From Kluyvera genomosp. 3 (lineage in GTDB: Bacteria; Pseudomonadota; Gammaproteobacteria; Enterobacterales; Enterobacteriaceae), in assembly GCA_002211745.1 (NCBI GenBank), contig CP022114.1, forward strand, positions 3,442,645 to 3,506,644: a DNA stretch of 64,000 nucleotides. Reading direction: 5' to 3'. Both the position numbers and the translations under genes were made by a program. Below are positions 37,372 through 49,215 of this stretch, piece after piece. The notes under the pieces are model-generated. The model had not been told where the DNA came from. It worked only from the letters and a program-made list of their open reading frames with translations, and searched no databases. Positions within the stretch are counted from its first letter, which is position 1, and each line of letters starts with the position of its first letter.

Positions 37372-40058
37372 TGATGACCGACGAGCCGCTGCGTCCGAAC
37401 CCGGATCGCCTGCTGGAACAAACCGCCGACGCGCACCGCGGAAAGCTGAAGATATTCTTCGGCGCCTGCGCCGGGGTAGGTAAAACCTGGGCGATGCTGG
37501 CAGAGGCGCAGCGGCTGCGTGCGCAGGGGTTGGACGTGCTGGCGGCGTGGTAGAAACCCATGGCCGCAAAGAGACCGCCGCGATGCTGAATGGCCTGAGC
37601 ATTTTGCCGCCAAAGCGCACCGCCTACCGCGGCCGCTATGTGATGGAGTTCGACCTGGATGCCGCCCTCGCCCGTCGTCCGGCCCTGGTGTTAATGGATG
37701 AGCTGGCCCACAGCAACGCGCCCGGTTCCCGCCATCCCAAACGCTGGCAGGACATCGATGAGCTGCTGGAAGCGGGCATCGACGTCTTCACCACCGTTAA
37801 CGTGCAGCATCTGGAAAGCCTGAACGATGTTGTCAGCGGCGTCACCGGTATTCAGGTGCGGGAAACCGTGCCCGATCCTTTTTTTGACGCCGCGGATGAG
37901 GTGGTGCTGGTGGATCTGCCGCCAGACGACCTCCGTCAGCGCCTGAACGAAGGCAAAGTTTATCTGGCCGGCCAGGCCGAACGCGCGATCGAGAATTTCT
38001 TTCGTAAAGGTAACCTGATCGCCCTGCGCGAACTGGCTCTACGTCGTACCGCCGAGCGGGTGGACGATCAAATGCGCGCCTGGCGTGACGGTCAGGGCAG
38101 GAAAAAGTGTGGCATACCCAGGACGCGATCCTGCTGTGTATTGGCCATCATGCCGGCAGCGAAAAGCTGGTGCGCACCGCCGCGCGTCTGGCCGCCCGGC
38201 TGGGCAGCGTCTGGCACGCCGTTTACGTTGAAACCCCTACGCTGCACCGTCTGCCCGAACCGCAACGCCGCGCTATCCTTAACGCACTGCGACTGGCGCA
38301 GGAGCTGGGCGCAGAGACCGCGACGTTGTCGGAGCCGTCCGAGGAAGCGGCGGTGATCCGCTATGCGCGTGAACACAATCTGGGCAAAATTGTCATTGGC
38401 CGTCAGCAGAAGCGTCGCTGGTGGCGCGGTGAACGCTTCGGCGACCGGTTGACTCGCCACGCGCCGGAGCTGGACCTGCTGGTGATAGGCGTAGATGAGA
38501 CGCCCCTGCCGCTGCCCGAGCGCTCAAGCGACCGCCGCCCGTTTATCGACAAATGGCGCGTCCAGATCCGTGGCTGCCTGGTGGCGCTTGGGCTGTGCGC
38601 CGCCATAACGTTGGTGGCCGCTCAGTGGCTCATGACATTTGACGCCGCCAACCTGGTCATGCTCTATCTGCTGGGCGTGGTGATCGTCGCGCTGTTCTAT
38701 GGCCGCTGGCCGTCGGTACTGGCCACGGTGATCAACGTGGTCAGTTTTGATCTCTTCTTTATCGCCCCACGCGGCACGCTGGCCGTCTCCGATGTCCAGT
38801 ACCTGCTCACCTTCGGCGTGATGCTCACCGTCGGTCTGGTCATCGGTAATCTGACCGCTGGCGTGCGCTATCAGGCGCGTGTGGCCCGCTATCGCGAGCA
38901 ACGAACACGGCACCTGTATGAAATGTCGAAAACACTCGCGGTGGGTCGCAACGCCCGCGATATCGCCCTCACCTGCGAGCAATATATTCGCTCGACCTTC
39001 CACGCCCGCAGCCAGGTGCTACTGCCGGACGAAAACGGGAAGCTGGCGGCGCTGAATCATCAGGAAGGTATGACGCCGTGGGATGAAGCCATTGCCCACT
39101 GGAGCTTTGACAAAGGGCTACCCGCCGGAGCGGGAACCGACACGCTCCCCGGCGTCCCCTATCTGATTCTGCCGCTACGCAGCGCGGATAAAACCCACGG
39201 ACTGGTCGTCGTCGAGCCCAATAATCTGCGTCAGCTGATGGTGCCGGAACAACAGCGACTGCTGGAAACCTTTACCCTGCTGGTCTCCAGCGCGCTGGAG
39301 CGGCTGGCATTGACGGCCAGCGAAGAACAATCAAGGCTTATCAGCGAACGCGAAAGCCTGCGTAACTCGCTGCTCGCCGCGCTGTCGCACGACCTGCGCA
39401 CACCGTTGACCGTGCTGTTTGGCCAGGCCGAAATTCTGACGCTCGATCTCGCCAGCAGCGGTTCGCCCTACGCGCCGCAGGCGAACGAAATTCGCCAGCA
39501 CGTGCTTAACACTACGCGTCTGGTAAACAATCTGCTGGATATGGCGCGGATTCAGTCCGGTGGCTTTAATCTCAATAAGGAGTGGCTGACGCTCGAAGAG
39601 GTCGTGGGCAGCGCACTGCGTACGCTGGAACCCACGCTTGGCGGGCGGAAAATCCTCCTTAACCTGCCCGACCCGCTGATGCTGGTGCACCTCGACGGCC
39701 CGCTGTTTGAGCGAGTGCTCAACAACCTGCTGGAGAACGCCGTGAAGTACGCGGGCAGCGAGGCGCAAATCGGTATTCGCGCGGCAACGGAAAACAACCA
39801 CCTGCTGTTGGACGTTTGGGACAGTGGGCCAGGAATTCCAGGCGGCCAGGAACAGCATATTTTTGCCAAATTCGCCCGTGGCCACAAAGAGTCGGCCATT
39901 CCCGGCGTGGGCTAGGTCTGGCCATTTGTCAGGCCATCGTTGAGATTCATGGCGGGACGCTGTCTGTCAGTAACCGCCCGGAAGGCGGCGCCTGTTTTCG
40001 TGTTACACTGCCACTGGAACAACCGCCTGAACTTGAAGAGGGATACGAAGAGCTGTGA
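37371..40058 (+). CDS. kdpD: KdpD, K+/turgor sensor histidine kinase (three frame errors)
   Basis: N-terminal KdpD domain with Walker [14 protein letters not shown] and Walker B-like [12 protein letters not shown], a USP domain (about residues 250-370), four membrane helices (about 400-500), a GAF-like region, and the kinase core with the phospho-acceptor His in [19 protein letters not shown] and the N box [14 protein letters not shown]. Bases are missing near 37545 ([11 protein letters not shown]), 38100 and 39911 ([11 protein letters not shown], cutting off the G2 box). Repaired length 896 aa. Confidence 0.94.
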
Positions 40059-40732
40059 CCAGCGTTCTGATTGTTGAAGACGAACACGCCATTCGCCGTT
40101 TTCTGCGTACCGCGCTGGAAGCCGAAGACCTGCGCGTTTTTGATGCCGAAACCCTCCAGCGTGGGTTGCTGGAAGCGGCGACGCGCAAACCAGACCTGGT
40201 GATCCTCGATCTCGGCCTGCCGGACGGTGATGGCCTCTATTTTATTCGCGATATCCGCCAGTGGAGCCCGGTGCCGATTATTGTGCTGTCGGCGCGCAGT
40301 GAAGAGAGTGACAAGATAGCGGCGCTGGATGCAGGCGCCGACGATTATCTGAGTAAACCATTTGGCATCGGCGAGCTTCAGGCGCGCTTACGCGTCGCGC
40401 TACGTCGCCATGCCGGTGCCCAGCCCAATGAACCCGTCGTCTCCTTTGCTGATATCACCGTTGACCTCGCCTCACGGCGAATTACCCGTGGCAGTGAAGA
40501 AATTCATCTCACCCCGATTGAATTCCGTCTGCTGGCGGTACTGCTCAATAATGCCGGTAAAGTGCTCACCCAACGCCAACTACTCAGCCAGGTATGGGGA
40601 CCTAATGCCGTAGAACATAGTCACTATTTGCGCATTTATATGGGGCATCTTCGCCAGAAACTGGAAATAGATCCCGCGCGTCCTCAGCATTTATTAACCG
40701 AAACCGGAATTGGCTATCGTTTCATGTTGTGA
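40055..40732 (+). CDS. kdpE: KdpE, OmpR-family response regulator
   Basis: Intact, 225 aa. Receiver domain with phospho-acceptor Asp52 ([13 protein letters not shown]) and conserved Lys in DYLSKPFG; C-terminal winged-helix domain ([20 protein letters not shown]). Activates kdpFABC. GTG start overlapping the kdpD stop by 4 bp. Confidence 0.97.
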   Translation: MTSVLIVEDEHAIRRFLRTALEAEDLRVFDAETLQRGLLEAATRKPDLVILDLGLPDGDGLYFIRDIRQWSPVPIIVLSARSEESDKIAALDAGADDYLSKPFGIGELQARLRVALRRHAGAQPNEPVVSFADITVDLASRRITRGSEEIHLTPIEFRLLAVLLNNAGKVLTQRQLLSQVWGPNAVEHSHYLRIYMGHLRQKLEIDPARPQHLLTETGIGYRFML

Positions 40733-41008
40733 ATAGTTATTCATATTTACAACATAGCCAACTTTTATTTTAATCAGAAATAACTTAATCTGAAAAATAT
40801 TAAAATACGGTTTTAAAACCCTTTCAAATATATAATTAACACAATTTATTTACATTACTTAAACAATCCAGCATTTTATCCTGGCTCGTCGCTCATCAAT
40901 AATGAATAATTTTATAAATGATCTCTTATTGTTGATCACCCTCACAGTTTTAAGCCCACCCGGAGATAAAATGGCTGCGCTTTAGGATATTCATCTGAGG
41001 TATACGAA

Positions 41009-41112
41009 ATGGAAAACAATAACCGATTGATGCCCACATACGGCGGACAACACATATTATGATGTTTGCCCACCGTAATAGTTTCGACTTTCACTTCTTT
41101 AACGCCCGATAA
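41009..41112 (+). CDS. speFL: SpeFL, ornithine-sensing arrest leader peptide (one frame error)
   Basis: The frame from ATG 41009 reads MENNNRLMP and then goes out of frame. Adding one C to the CCC run at 41032-41034 restores a 34-residue peptide continuing HIRRTTHIMMFAHRNSFDFH and ending FFNAR, nearly identical to the SpeFL leader of E. coli and Salmonella. There, ribosomes stall on this peptide when L-ornithine binds in the exit tunnel, exposing the speF message and preventing Rho termination. The 240-nt spacer to speF and the TCTCCCGACTTCGGG hairpin just after the stop match the known leader layout. The 276 bp between kdpE and this peptide is AT-rich and presumably holds the promoter. Confidence 0.88.
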
Positions 41113-41354
41113 GTCTCCCGACTTCGGGTGCCTCGCAGTTATTTCTTGCTAATACAGGCCATTGCCTGCTGCCAGCACTCGCTCTGACAAACCTGTTTCT
41201 GCCGGCCACCGGACCGGTTGGGTTTGCCACATTCTGAAAAAAGCAATGTCCTGATTTAATCATCAGCGGGATCGTATTGCTTTTTATCCGGCGATATCAA
41301 TTTCTCCATCGAGAAATTGAGGGACTACTATTACCTAAAATAAAGAGTCGAAAA

Positions 41355-43547
41355 ATGTCTGAATTAAAAATTGCCGTAAGTCGTTCATGCCCTGACTGCT
41401 TTACTACCCAGCGTAGTATTATCAATACCTGCGACACCCACTTTATTGATGTCGCGGCTGCCGTATTATCTATTGAAGACGTTGAGTGCGGTAAACTCGA
41501 CGAAATAGATGCGACGGGTTATAACCTGCCAGTATTTATTGCTATTAATAAAGATCAAATCGTTCCGGCTGAATATCTTGCCCGCATTCAAGGGTATTCG
41601 AGCACGATGAAACCCGCAACGATTTCTATGGCCGCCAGTTAGAGGCCGCCGCCCACAAGTACGAAGTCAATCTGCGCCCGCCATTCTTTAGCGCGCTGGT
41701 CGATTACGTGGCTCAGGGCAACAGCGCCTTTGATTGTCCGGGCACCAGGGCGGCGAATTCTTCCGCCGTCATCCGGCAGGGAATCAGTTTGTCGAGTACT
41801 TTGGCGAAACGCTTTTCCGTTCCGACCTGTGCAACGCCGACGTGGCAATGGGTGACCTGTTAATTCACGAAGGCGCGCCGTGCATCGCTCAGCAGCATGC
41901 GGCGAAAGTATTTAACGCCGACAAAACCTACTTCGTGCTCAACGGCACCTCCTCCTCTAACAAAGTGGTGCTCAACGCGCTGCTGACTCCGGGGGATTTA
42001 GTGCTGTTTGACCGTAACAACCACAAATCCAACCACCACGGCGCGCTGTTGCAGGCTGGAGCCACACCGGTCTACCTGGAAACCGCACGTAACCCGTATG
42101 GCTTTATCGGCGGTATCGACGCCCACTGCTTTGAAGAAGGCTATCTGCGTGAACTGGTGGCAGAAGTGGCGCCAAACCGCGCACGTAACGAACGCCCGTT
42201 CCGTCTGGCGGTCATCCAGCTTGGCACCTACGATGGCACTATCTATAACGCCCGTCAGGTGGTGGATAAAATCGGTCACCTGTGCGACTACATCCTGTTT
42301 GACTCCGCGTGGGTAGGCTACGAACAGTTCATTCCGATGATGGCCGACTGCTCGCCGCTGCTGCTGGAACTGAATGAAAACGATCCGGGGATTCTGGTGA
42401 CTCAGTCGGTACACAAACAGCAGGCCGGTTTCTCCCAGACTTCACAGATCCATAAAAAAGATAGCCATATCAAAGGCCAACAGCGCTATGTGCCGCATAA
42501 ACGTCTCAACAACGCCTTTATGATGCACGCGTCCACCAGCCCGTTCTACCCGCTGTTTGCTGCGCTGGACGTCAACGCGCGGATGCACGAAGGACAGGCG
42601 GGCCGCAATATGTGGATGGACTGCGTCTCGAACGGCATTGAAGCGCGTAAGCTGATTCTGGATAACTGCCACCACATTCGTCCGTTTGTCCCCGCCGAGA
42701 TTGACGGTAAACCGTGGCAATCCTGGCCGACCGAGCAGATTGCCAACGACCTGCGCTTCTTCCACTTCGTCCCGGGTGAACGCTGGCACGGCTTCGAAGG
42801 CTACGCAGAGCATCAGTACTTCGTTGACCCGTGCAAACTGCTGCTGACCACCCCAGGCATTGACGCTAACGGCGAGTACGACACCTTTGGCGTGCCGGCC
42901 ACCATTCTGGCCAACTACCTGCGTGAACACGGCGTGGTGCCGGAAAAATGCGACCTCAACTCAATCCTGTTCCTGCTGACGCCAGCGGAAGATATGGCCA
43001 AGCTGCAACAGTTGGTGGCGCTGCTGGTGCGCTTCGAAACGCTGCTGGAATCTGACGCGCCGCTGCAAGAGGTGCTGCCGTCGCTCTACGGTCAGCATAA
43101 AGAGCGCTACGCCGGTTACACCCTGCGCCAGCTGTGCCAGGAAATGCACAACCTTTATGCCCGCCATAACGTGAAACAGCTGCAAAAAGAGATGTTCCGC
43201 AAATCGCACTTCCCACGCGTCAGCATGAACCCGCAGGAAGCGAACTTTGCCTACATCCGCGGTGAGGTCGATCTGGTACCGCTGTCAATGGCGGAAGGCA
43301 AAATCGCCGCCGAAGGCGCCCTGCCGTATCCTCCTGGCGTGCTGTGCGTTGTCCCGGGTGAAATCTGGGGGATTCCGTTCTGCGCTACTTCAAAGCATTG
43401 GAAGAAGGCATCAACCTGCTGCCGGGCTTTGCGCCAGAACTGCAAGGGGTTTACATCCAGGAACACGACGGTCGCAAAGAAGTGTGGTGCAACGTGATTA
43501 AACCTCAGCAGCCGCTGCCAGCGATGCTGAAAGGGGAGAAATTATGA
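41355..43547 (+). CDS. speF: SpeF, inducible ornithine decarboxylase (three frame errors)
   Basis: PLP-dependent fold-type I decarboxylase making putrescine and consuming a proton. Begins MSELKIAVSRSCPDCFTTQRS (N-terminal wing domain); the PLP Lys lies in ILVTQSVHKQQAGFSQ. Bases are missing near 41592 (IQGVFEHDETRNDF), 41742 (DCPGHQGGEFF) and 43368 (EIWGDSVLRYF). Repaired length 731 aa. Its stop overlaps the potE ATG (ATGA). Acid- and ornithine-induced in relatives. Confidence 0.94.
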
Positions 43548-44859
43548 GCAAAGCCAACAATAAAATGGGTGTTGTTCAGCTCACCATCCTGACGATGGTG
43601 AACATGATGGGCTCCGGTATCATCATGCTGCCCACCAAGCTCGCTGAAGTCGGCACCATTTCCATTATCTCCTGGCTGGTCACCGCCGTCGGTTCGATGG
43701 CGCTGGCCTGGGCCTTCGCTAAATGCGGGATGTTCAGTAAAAAATCCGGCGGCATGGGCGGCTATGCGGAGTATGCCTTTGGTAAGTCGGGCAATTTTAT
43801 GGCCAACTATACCTATGGGGTATCGCTGCTGATTGCCAACGTCGCGATCGCGATTTCGGCGGTGGGTTATGGCACCGAGCTTTTCGGTGCCGCACTCAGC
43901 CCCGTGCAAATTGGGCTCGCCACCATCGGCGTGCTGTGGATCTGTACCGTTGCCAACTTCGGCGGCGCGCGCATTACCGGACAGATCAGCAGCATCACGG
44001 TATGGGGCGTCATTATCCCGGTGGTGGGTCTGTGCGTGATTGGCTGGTTCTGGTTCAGCCCGACAATGTACGTCGAGTCCTGGAACCCGCATCACGTGCC
44101 GTTCTTTAGCGCGGTCGGTTCATCCATCGCTATGACGCTGTGGGCCTTCCTCGGTCTGGAATCCGCCTGTGCCAACGCTGAAGTGGTGGAAAACCCGGAA
44201 CGTAACGTACCGATCGCCGTGCTCGGCGGGACGCTGGGGCGGCAGTGATTTACATTGTCTCCACCAACGTGATTGCCGGGATTGTACCGAATATGGACCT
44301 GGCTAACTCAACCGCCCCGTTCGGCCTGGCCTTCGCGCAAATGTTCACGCCGGAAGTCGGTAAAGTGATCATGGCGCTAATGGTCATGTCCTGCTGCGGT
44401 TCGCTGCTCGGCTGGCAGTTCACTATCGCCCAGGTATTCAAATCCTCGGCGGACGAAGGCTACTTCCCGAAAGTATTCTCTCAGGTTAGCAAGGCGGATG
44501 CGCCGGTTAAGGGGATGCTGGTCATCGTGGTCATTCAGTCCGGGCTGTCGCTGATGACCATCAGCCCGTCGCTGAATAATCAGTTCAACGTGCTGGTAAA
44601 CCTGGCGGTCGTCACCAACATTATTCCGTACATCCTGTCGATGGCAGCGCTGGTTATTATCCAGCGTATGGCTAACGTGCCGATGAACAAAGCGCGCATC
44701 GCTAACTTCGTGGCATTCGTTGGGGCAATGTATAGCTTCTATGCGCTCTACTCTTCCGGTGAAGAAGCGATGCTGTACGGTTCCATCGTGACGTTCCTCG
44801 GCTGGACGCTGTACGGCCTGGTGTCGCCGCGTTTTGAGTTGAAAAATAAACACGGTTAA
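43544..44859 (+). CDS. potE: PotE, putrescine:ornithine antiporter (one frame error)
   Basis: APC-family permease with 12 helices; begins MSKANNKMGVVQLTILTMVNMMGSGIIMLP with the helix-1 GSGI motif, and WAFLGLESACANAEVVENPERNVP on helix 6. It exports putrescine in exchange for ornithine, completing the acid-resistance cycle with SpeF. One base is missing near 44236 (GTLGAAVIY, GGGGG to GGGG). Repaired length 438 aa. Confidence 0.95.
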
Positions 44860-44929
44860 TTGACTTACCCATTCGGGCTGTAGACCACTACAGCCCGCTT
44901 TCTTTTCTTTCGTTGATAAGGCAGCTAAC

Positions 44930-45406
44930 TTGAGTAATCCAGATCGTATTGTCTCCGACCCAGAACGGATCCTCCGTCTTATTCAGACCCAGCAAATTTG
45001 CCGTATCGCACTGAACGATGAGAGCAGCCCGTACATTGTTCCGGTCAACTTTGGTTGTACCTATCAGGACGAACGCTGGACGTTCTATTTCCATGGCGCG
45101 CGCACCGGTAAAAAGATGCGTTTGTTGCGTAAAGACCCGGCAATCAGCCTGGAAATAGACGGTGATTATCGCTTAATTCCCGCCGAGGATGCCTGTGATT
45201 ATAGCAGTGCGTACACCAGCATCATTGCCAATGGACAGGCGTCGATTTTGCAAGAATGCGAAGAAATGACCACCGGGCTGGACCTCATCATGCGGCAGGC
45301 CGTACCGGGTAAAACCTTCAGCTATCGTGACGATATGATGAAAGCGGTGTGCGTCGTGCGAATGGATTGCCAGACGCTAACCTGCCGCCAGCATCAGGGA
45401 ATATGA
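44930..45406 (+). CDS. pyridoxamine 5'-phosphate oxidase-like flavoprotein
   Basis: Intact, 158 aa, probable TTG start at 44930 with AAGG 8 bp upstream. The split-barrel pattern (ILRLIQTQQICRIALNDESSPYIVPVNFGCTYQDERWTFYFHG, then GKKMRLLRKDPAISLEID) is typical of NimA-like/PNPOx FMN-binding proteins; the C-terminal VVRMDCQTLTCRQH is also family-like. Substrate unknown. It lies 70 bp after potE and could be read through from it. It is not next to potE in E. coli K-12; a small gene occupies this place in Salmonella. Confidence 0.8.
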   Translation: MSNPDRIVSDPERILRLIQTQQICRIALNDESSPYIVPVNFGCTYQDERWTFYFHGARTGKKMRLLRKDPAISLEIDGDYRLIPAEDACDYSSAYTSIIANGQASILQECEEMTTGLDLIMRQAVPGKTFSYRDDMMKAVCVVRMDCQTLTCRQHQGI

Positions 45407-45430
45407 AAAAGGAGCCTTACGGCTCCTTTG
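45406..45430. terminator. bidirectional terminator between the flavoprotein gene and pgm
   Basis: AAAGGAGCC-TTAC-GGCTCCTTT with flanking A and T tracts, between convergent genes, 2 bp past one stop and 18 bp before the other. Confidence 0.9.
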
Positions 45431-45447
45431 TCTTAACAGCGATGATA

Positions 45448-47086
45448 TCAGGCGTTTTTCAGCACTTCGCTAACAATCTCTACCGCTTCTTTCTCAATCT
45501 GCTGACGATGCTCAGCGCCAAGGAAGCTTTCGCAGTAAATCTTGTACGCATCTTCCGTGCCGGACGGACGCGCCGCAAACCAGCCGTTATCGGTCATCAC
45601 TTTCAGACCACCGATAGATGCGCCGTTACCCGGTGCAGCGGTCAGGCGTGCGGTAATCGGATCACCGGCCAGGGTGCTGGCGCTGACCATCTCAGGAGAG
45701 AGCTTAGACAGCGCCGCTTTCTGTGCGGAAGTCGCGCTCGCCTGCAGACGGTTATAGCTTGGCGCGCCGAAACGTGCTGCCAGATCGTTGTAGTGTTCCT
45801 GCGGATTCTTACCGGTGACGGCGGTGATTTCTGCCGCCAGCAGGCACATGATGATCCCGTCTTTATCGGTTGACCACGGCGTACCGTCGAAGCGCAGGAA
45901 GGAAGCGCCCGCGCTCTCTTCGCCGCCGAAGCCAAAGCTACCGTCGAACAGGCCATCAACAAACCATTTAAAGCCGACTGGCACTTCAACCAGCTTACGA
46001 CCCAGGTCATTCACCACGCGGTCAATCATTGCGGAAGAGACCAGGGTTTTACCCACGGCAACGTCTTTGCCCACTGCGGACGATGCTGGAACAGGTAGTT
46101 GATCGCAACCGCCAGGTAGTGGTTCGGGTTCATCAGCCCGGCCGGGGTAACAATACCGTGACGGTCGTAGTCAGGATCGTTGGCAAATGCCAGGTCGAAC
46201 TTATCACGCAGCGCCAGCAGGCCCGCCATCGCGCACTCGGAAGAGCAGTCCATACGGATTGCGCCATCTTTATCGAGGTGCATGAAGCGGAAAGTCTGGT
46301 CAACGTGATCGTTAACGATGGTCAGGTTCAGGTTGTAGTGCTTCGCGATACGTTTCCAGTATTCGATACCGGAACCGCCCAGCGGATCAACGCCCAGCGT
46401 CAGACCAGCTTTCTGGATCGCCGCCATATCGACGATATCCGCCAGCCCTTCAATGAACGGCTGCACCAGATCGACTTCCTTCACATGACCGAGGCCAGCG
46501 CCGCATCGTAAGAGATGCACTTCACGCCGTTCAGATCGGCGGCCAACAGCGCGTTAGCGCGGTCTTCAACCACTTTTGTGACGTTGGTATCAGCCGGGCC
46601 ACCGTTTGGCGGGTTGTACTTGATACCACCGTCTTCCGGCGGGTTGTGGGACGGCGTAATGACAATGCCATCGGCCAGCGGGCCGCCTTTCTTGTTGTGC
46701 ACCAGGATAGCGTTGGAAACCGCCGGCGTCGGCGTGAAACCATTGTTTTCCTGCACAATCACATCAACGCCATTCGCCGCTAACACTTCAAGTACGGAGA
46801 TGAACGCAGGCTCAGAAAGCGCGTGCGTATCTTTTCCGACGTAGCATGGGCCCGAAATTCCGTTTTTCGCGCGCTCTTCAGCAATCGCCTGAGCAATGGC
46901 CAAAATATGCTTTTCATTGAAGCTGTGACGACCTGCGCTACCGCGGTGACCGGAGGTCCCGAATTTCACCGCGTGTTCCGCATTGCTCACGTCCGGCTGC
47001 AGCACGTAGTACTGGGCCGTCAGTTGAGCGACGTTGATCAAATCACTCTGCTGTGCGGGTTGACCCGCACGGGTATGGTTTGCCAT
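45448..47086 (-). CDS. pgm: Pgm, phosphoglucomutase (two frame errors)
   Basis: Interconverts glucose 1- and 6-phosphate. Begins [20 protein letters not shown]; the phosphoserine loop is [21 protein letters not shown], the metal loop [14 protein letters not shown], and the C-terminal phosphate-binding loop [14 protein letters not shown]. Bases are missing near 46487 (LASGHVKEVD) and near 46072 (PQWGKDVAVG). Repaired length 546 aa. seqA is 38 bp upstream, so the two may be co-transcribed as in E. coli. Confidence 0.95.
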
Positions 47087-47124
47087 TGCCTGGTCCTTCT
47101 TATGCAAGGGTTAGATTGTCAGTA

Positions 47125-47696
47125 TTAGATGGTACCGCAAACCTTCTCAATCAATTCCGCCGGGAATTGCATTGACTGCATGATGTGTTCGACCATGCTG
47201 CATTTACGGCCCGTATTGGTATTGGTAATGACCCAGTATGGCGTATCCGGAACCTGTTTTGGTTTCGTCTGATTGCCGTTTTTCAGCAGCGTTTGCTCGT
47301 CGGCAGCAAAGTAGACGCGGGTACGGCCATGAAGGGATTCGGTTGCCTCAGCAAACGCATTGTTGTCCAGAGAGTACAGCGTGGTCAGTACCAGCATGAA
47401 GCGGTTTACCGCTTTCTTCTGCTCTGCATACTCGTCGGAGAGCAGCAGTTCGCGCATGGCACGGACTTTATCTTTGGCGGATTTAACCGTTTTCACCTCA
47501 GCAACGGGGCAGCAGCGGGCGCCGAAGCGGCAACCGTTTCTGCTTTGACGACCGGCGCGGCAGCGACGGCTGCGGGCTGGGAAGCGGCGGAGAATTTCAG
47601 CATACGCCGTAAAATGTCGGACGCGCTCTCGCCAATGCGCAGAGTGTGGGCTGCAATATAGCGATAGAGCTCGTCATCAACTTCGATCGTTTTCAT
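47125..47696 (-). CDS. seqA: SeqA, negative modulator of replication initiation (one frame error)
   Basis: N-terminal oligomerisation domain [33 protein letters not shown], an Ala/Val-rich flexible linker longer than in E. coli, and the C-terminal hemimethylated-GATC-binding domain ([32 protein letters not shown]). One base is missing in the linker near 47508 (CCCCC to CCCC), separating the two domains. Repaired length 190 aa (181 in E. coli; the difference is in the linker). Confidence 0.94.
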
Positions 47697-47878
47697 CTTA
47701 ATCCGGTGCGATAATTTTTCTGAATACAGTTTATTGGGATTATAAAGTCAAAACCCAACAGCGGGTAGCGCCAAACCAGGGGCACGGCAAAATTCGGATG
47801 AGTTCCTCACTTGCCCCTGAGCGTTAGAATGTTCAACATGATACCCTAACCCGACAATGCGAAAAAAAGAACTTTGCT

Positions 47879-48642
47879 ATGAAATTGAATTTCCGAGCGC
47901 AAACTGCACAAAACCTGCACAATAATTCCCCCATCGTCCTGGTCCACGGTCTGTTCGGCAGCCTGGATAACCTCGGCATTCTCGCCGCGACCTGCTTGCC
48001 GATCACGATGTCATTCAGGTCGACATGCGCAACCACGGTTTGTCGCCGCGTTCCGACGATATGAGCTATCCGGCCATGGCGCAGGATTTGCTCGATACTC
48101 TCGACGCCAACCAGATTGAGAAAGCGACATTCATCGGCCATTCAATGGGCGGAAAAGCGGTGATGGCGCTGACCGCGCTGGCCCCGGAGCGCATCGATCG
48201 CCTGGTGGCAATCGACATTGCGCCGGTGGATTACCACGTGCGTCGTCATGATGAGATTTTTGCCGCCATTAACGCCGTCACCAGCGCGGGCGTCTCCACG
48301 CGCCAGCAGGCAGCCACGGTGATGCGCGAGTATCTGCATGAAGAAGGCGTGATTCAGTTTCTGCTGAAGTCGTTTGTTGACGGTGCCTGGCGCTTTAACG
48401 TGCCGGTGCTGTGGGAGCAATATCCCCATATCGTCGGCTGGGAAACCATTCCGGCCTGGGAACACCCTGCGCTGTTTATTCCCGGCGGCAACTCACCGTA
48501 TGTCACCGAAGCCTATCGTGACGATCTGCTGGCGCAGTTCCCGCAGGCGAAAGCGCACGTGATTGCCGGGGCGGGTCACTGGGTTCACGCCGAAAAACCG
48601 GACGCCGTGCTGCGCGCCATTCGCCGTTACCTCGCTGAGTGA
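47879..48642 (+). CDS. ybfF: YbfF, alpha/beta-hydrolase esterase (one frame error)
   Basis: Oxyanion-hole motif VLVHGLFGSLDNLG, nucleophile elbow FIGHSMGGKA (Ser), and C-terminal catalytic His in AGAGHWVHAEKP. It has acyl-CoA esterase activity in E. coli; its physiological substrate is unclear. One base is missing near 47985 (ILARDLLADHDVIQVDM). Repaired length 254 aa. Divergent from seqA across 182 bp. Confidence 0.93.
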
Positions 48643-48771
48643 TTAAAAATGCATCGACCGCGCGCCAGAATGGCCGTGGTCGTTGGCGTGCGGGTTCCAC
48701 TGTTGTATGATTGCGCGCTATCTGCACCGGGCACCGTCCGGTAGCTTGTTTCCCCGAAGTCACTCAGAACC

Positions 48772-49065
48772 ATGGCAAAAGAACAAACGGACCGTACGAC
48801 ATTAGATTTGTTCGCAAATGAGCGTCGGCCGGGAAGACCCAAAACCAATCCGCTTTCGCGTGACGAACAGCTCCGCATTAATAAGCGCAATCAGCTCAAA
48901 CGCGACAAGGTTCGTGGGCTTAAGCGCGTCGAGTTAAAGCTAAACAGCGACGCCGTTGATGCGCTCAACGAGCTGGCGGCAGCCCGTGAGATGAGCCGCA
49001 GCGAACTCATCGAAGAGATGCTGATGAGCCAACTGGCGCTGCTGCACGGGCAAGGGAAAGTCTGA
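48772..49065 (+). CDS. ybfE: YbfE, small LexA-regulon protein with ribbon-helix-helix-like fold
   Basis: Intact, 97 aa, MAKEQTDRTTLDLFANERRPGRPKTNPLSR, basic N-terminal half followed by VELKLNSDAVDALNELAAAREMSRSELIEEMLM, the pattern of a ribbon-helix-helix DNA-binding domain. In E. coli it is LexA-controlled; I could not find a convincing LexA box in the 129-bp upstream spacer. It is 150 bp before fldA. Confidence 0.88.
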   Translation: MAKEQTDRTTLDLFANERRPGRPKTNPLSRDEQLRINKRNQLKRDKVRGLKRVELKLNSDAVDALNELAAAREMSRSELIEEMLMSQLALLHGQGKV

Positions 49066-49215
49066 AATATCCCCCAGAACGCACTTTCATGTAGCAGAGT
49101 GTGCAGTACGGCACGATAGCTGTTTCCGCCCGCTTCTCTGTTCTGCTATGATTGCCCTTATCTGTGGGCAATAAGCCACCACCATATCATTAAGTTTCAA
49201 GAGGTTATTTTACTC

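Noticed and set aside
48643-48771. LexA box upstream of ybfE
   Set aside because: The only candidates (for example CTGTTGTATGATTGCG near 48700) miss the second half of CTGT-N8-ACAG, so I do not call a site even though E. coli ybfE is LexA-controlled.
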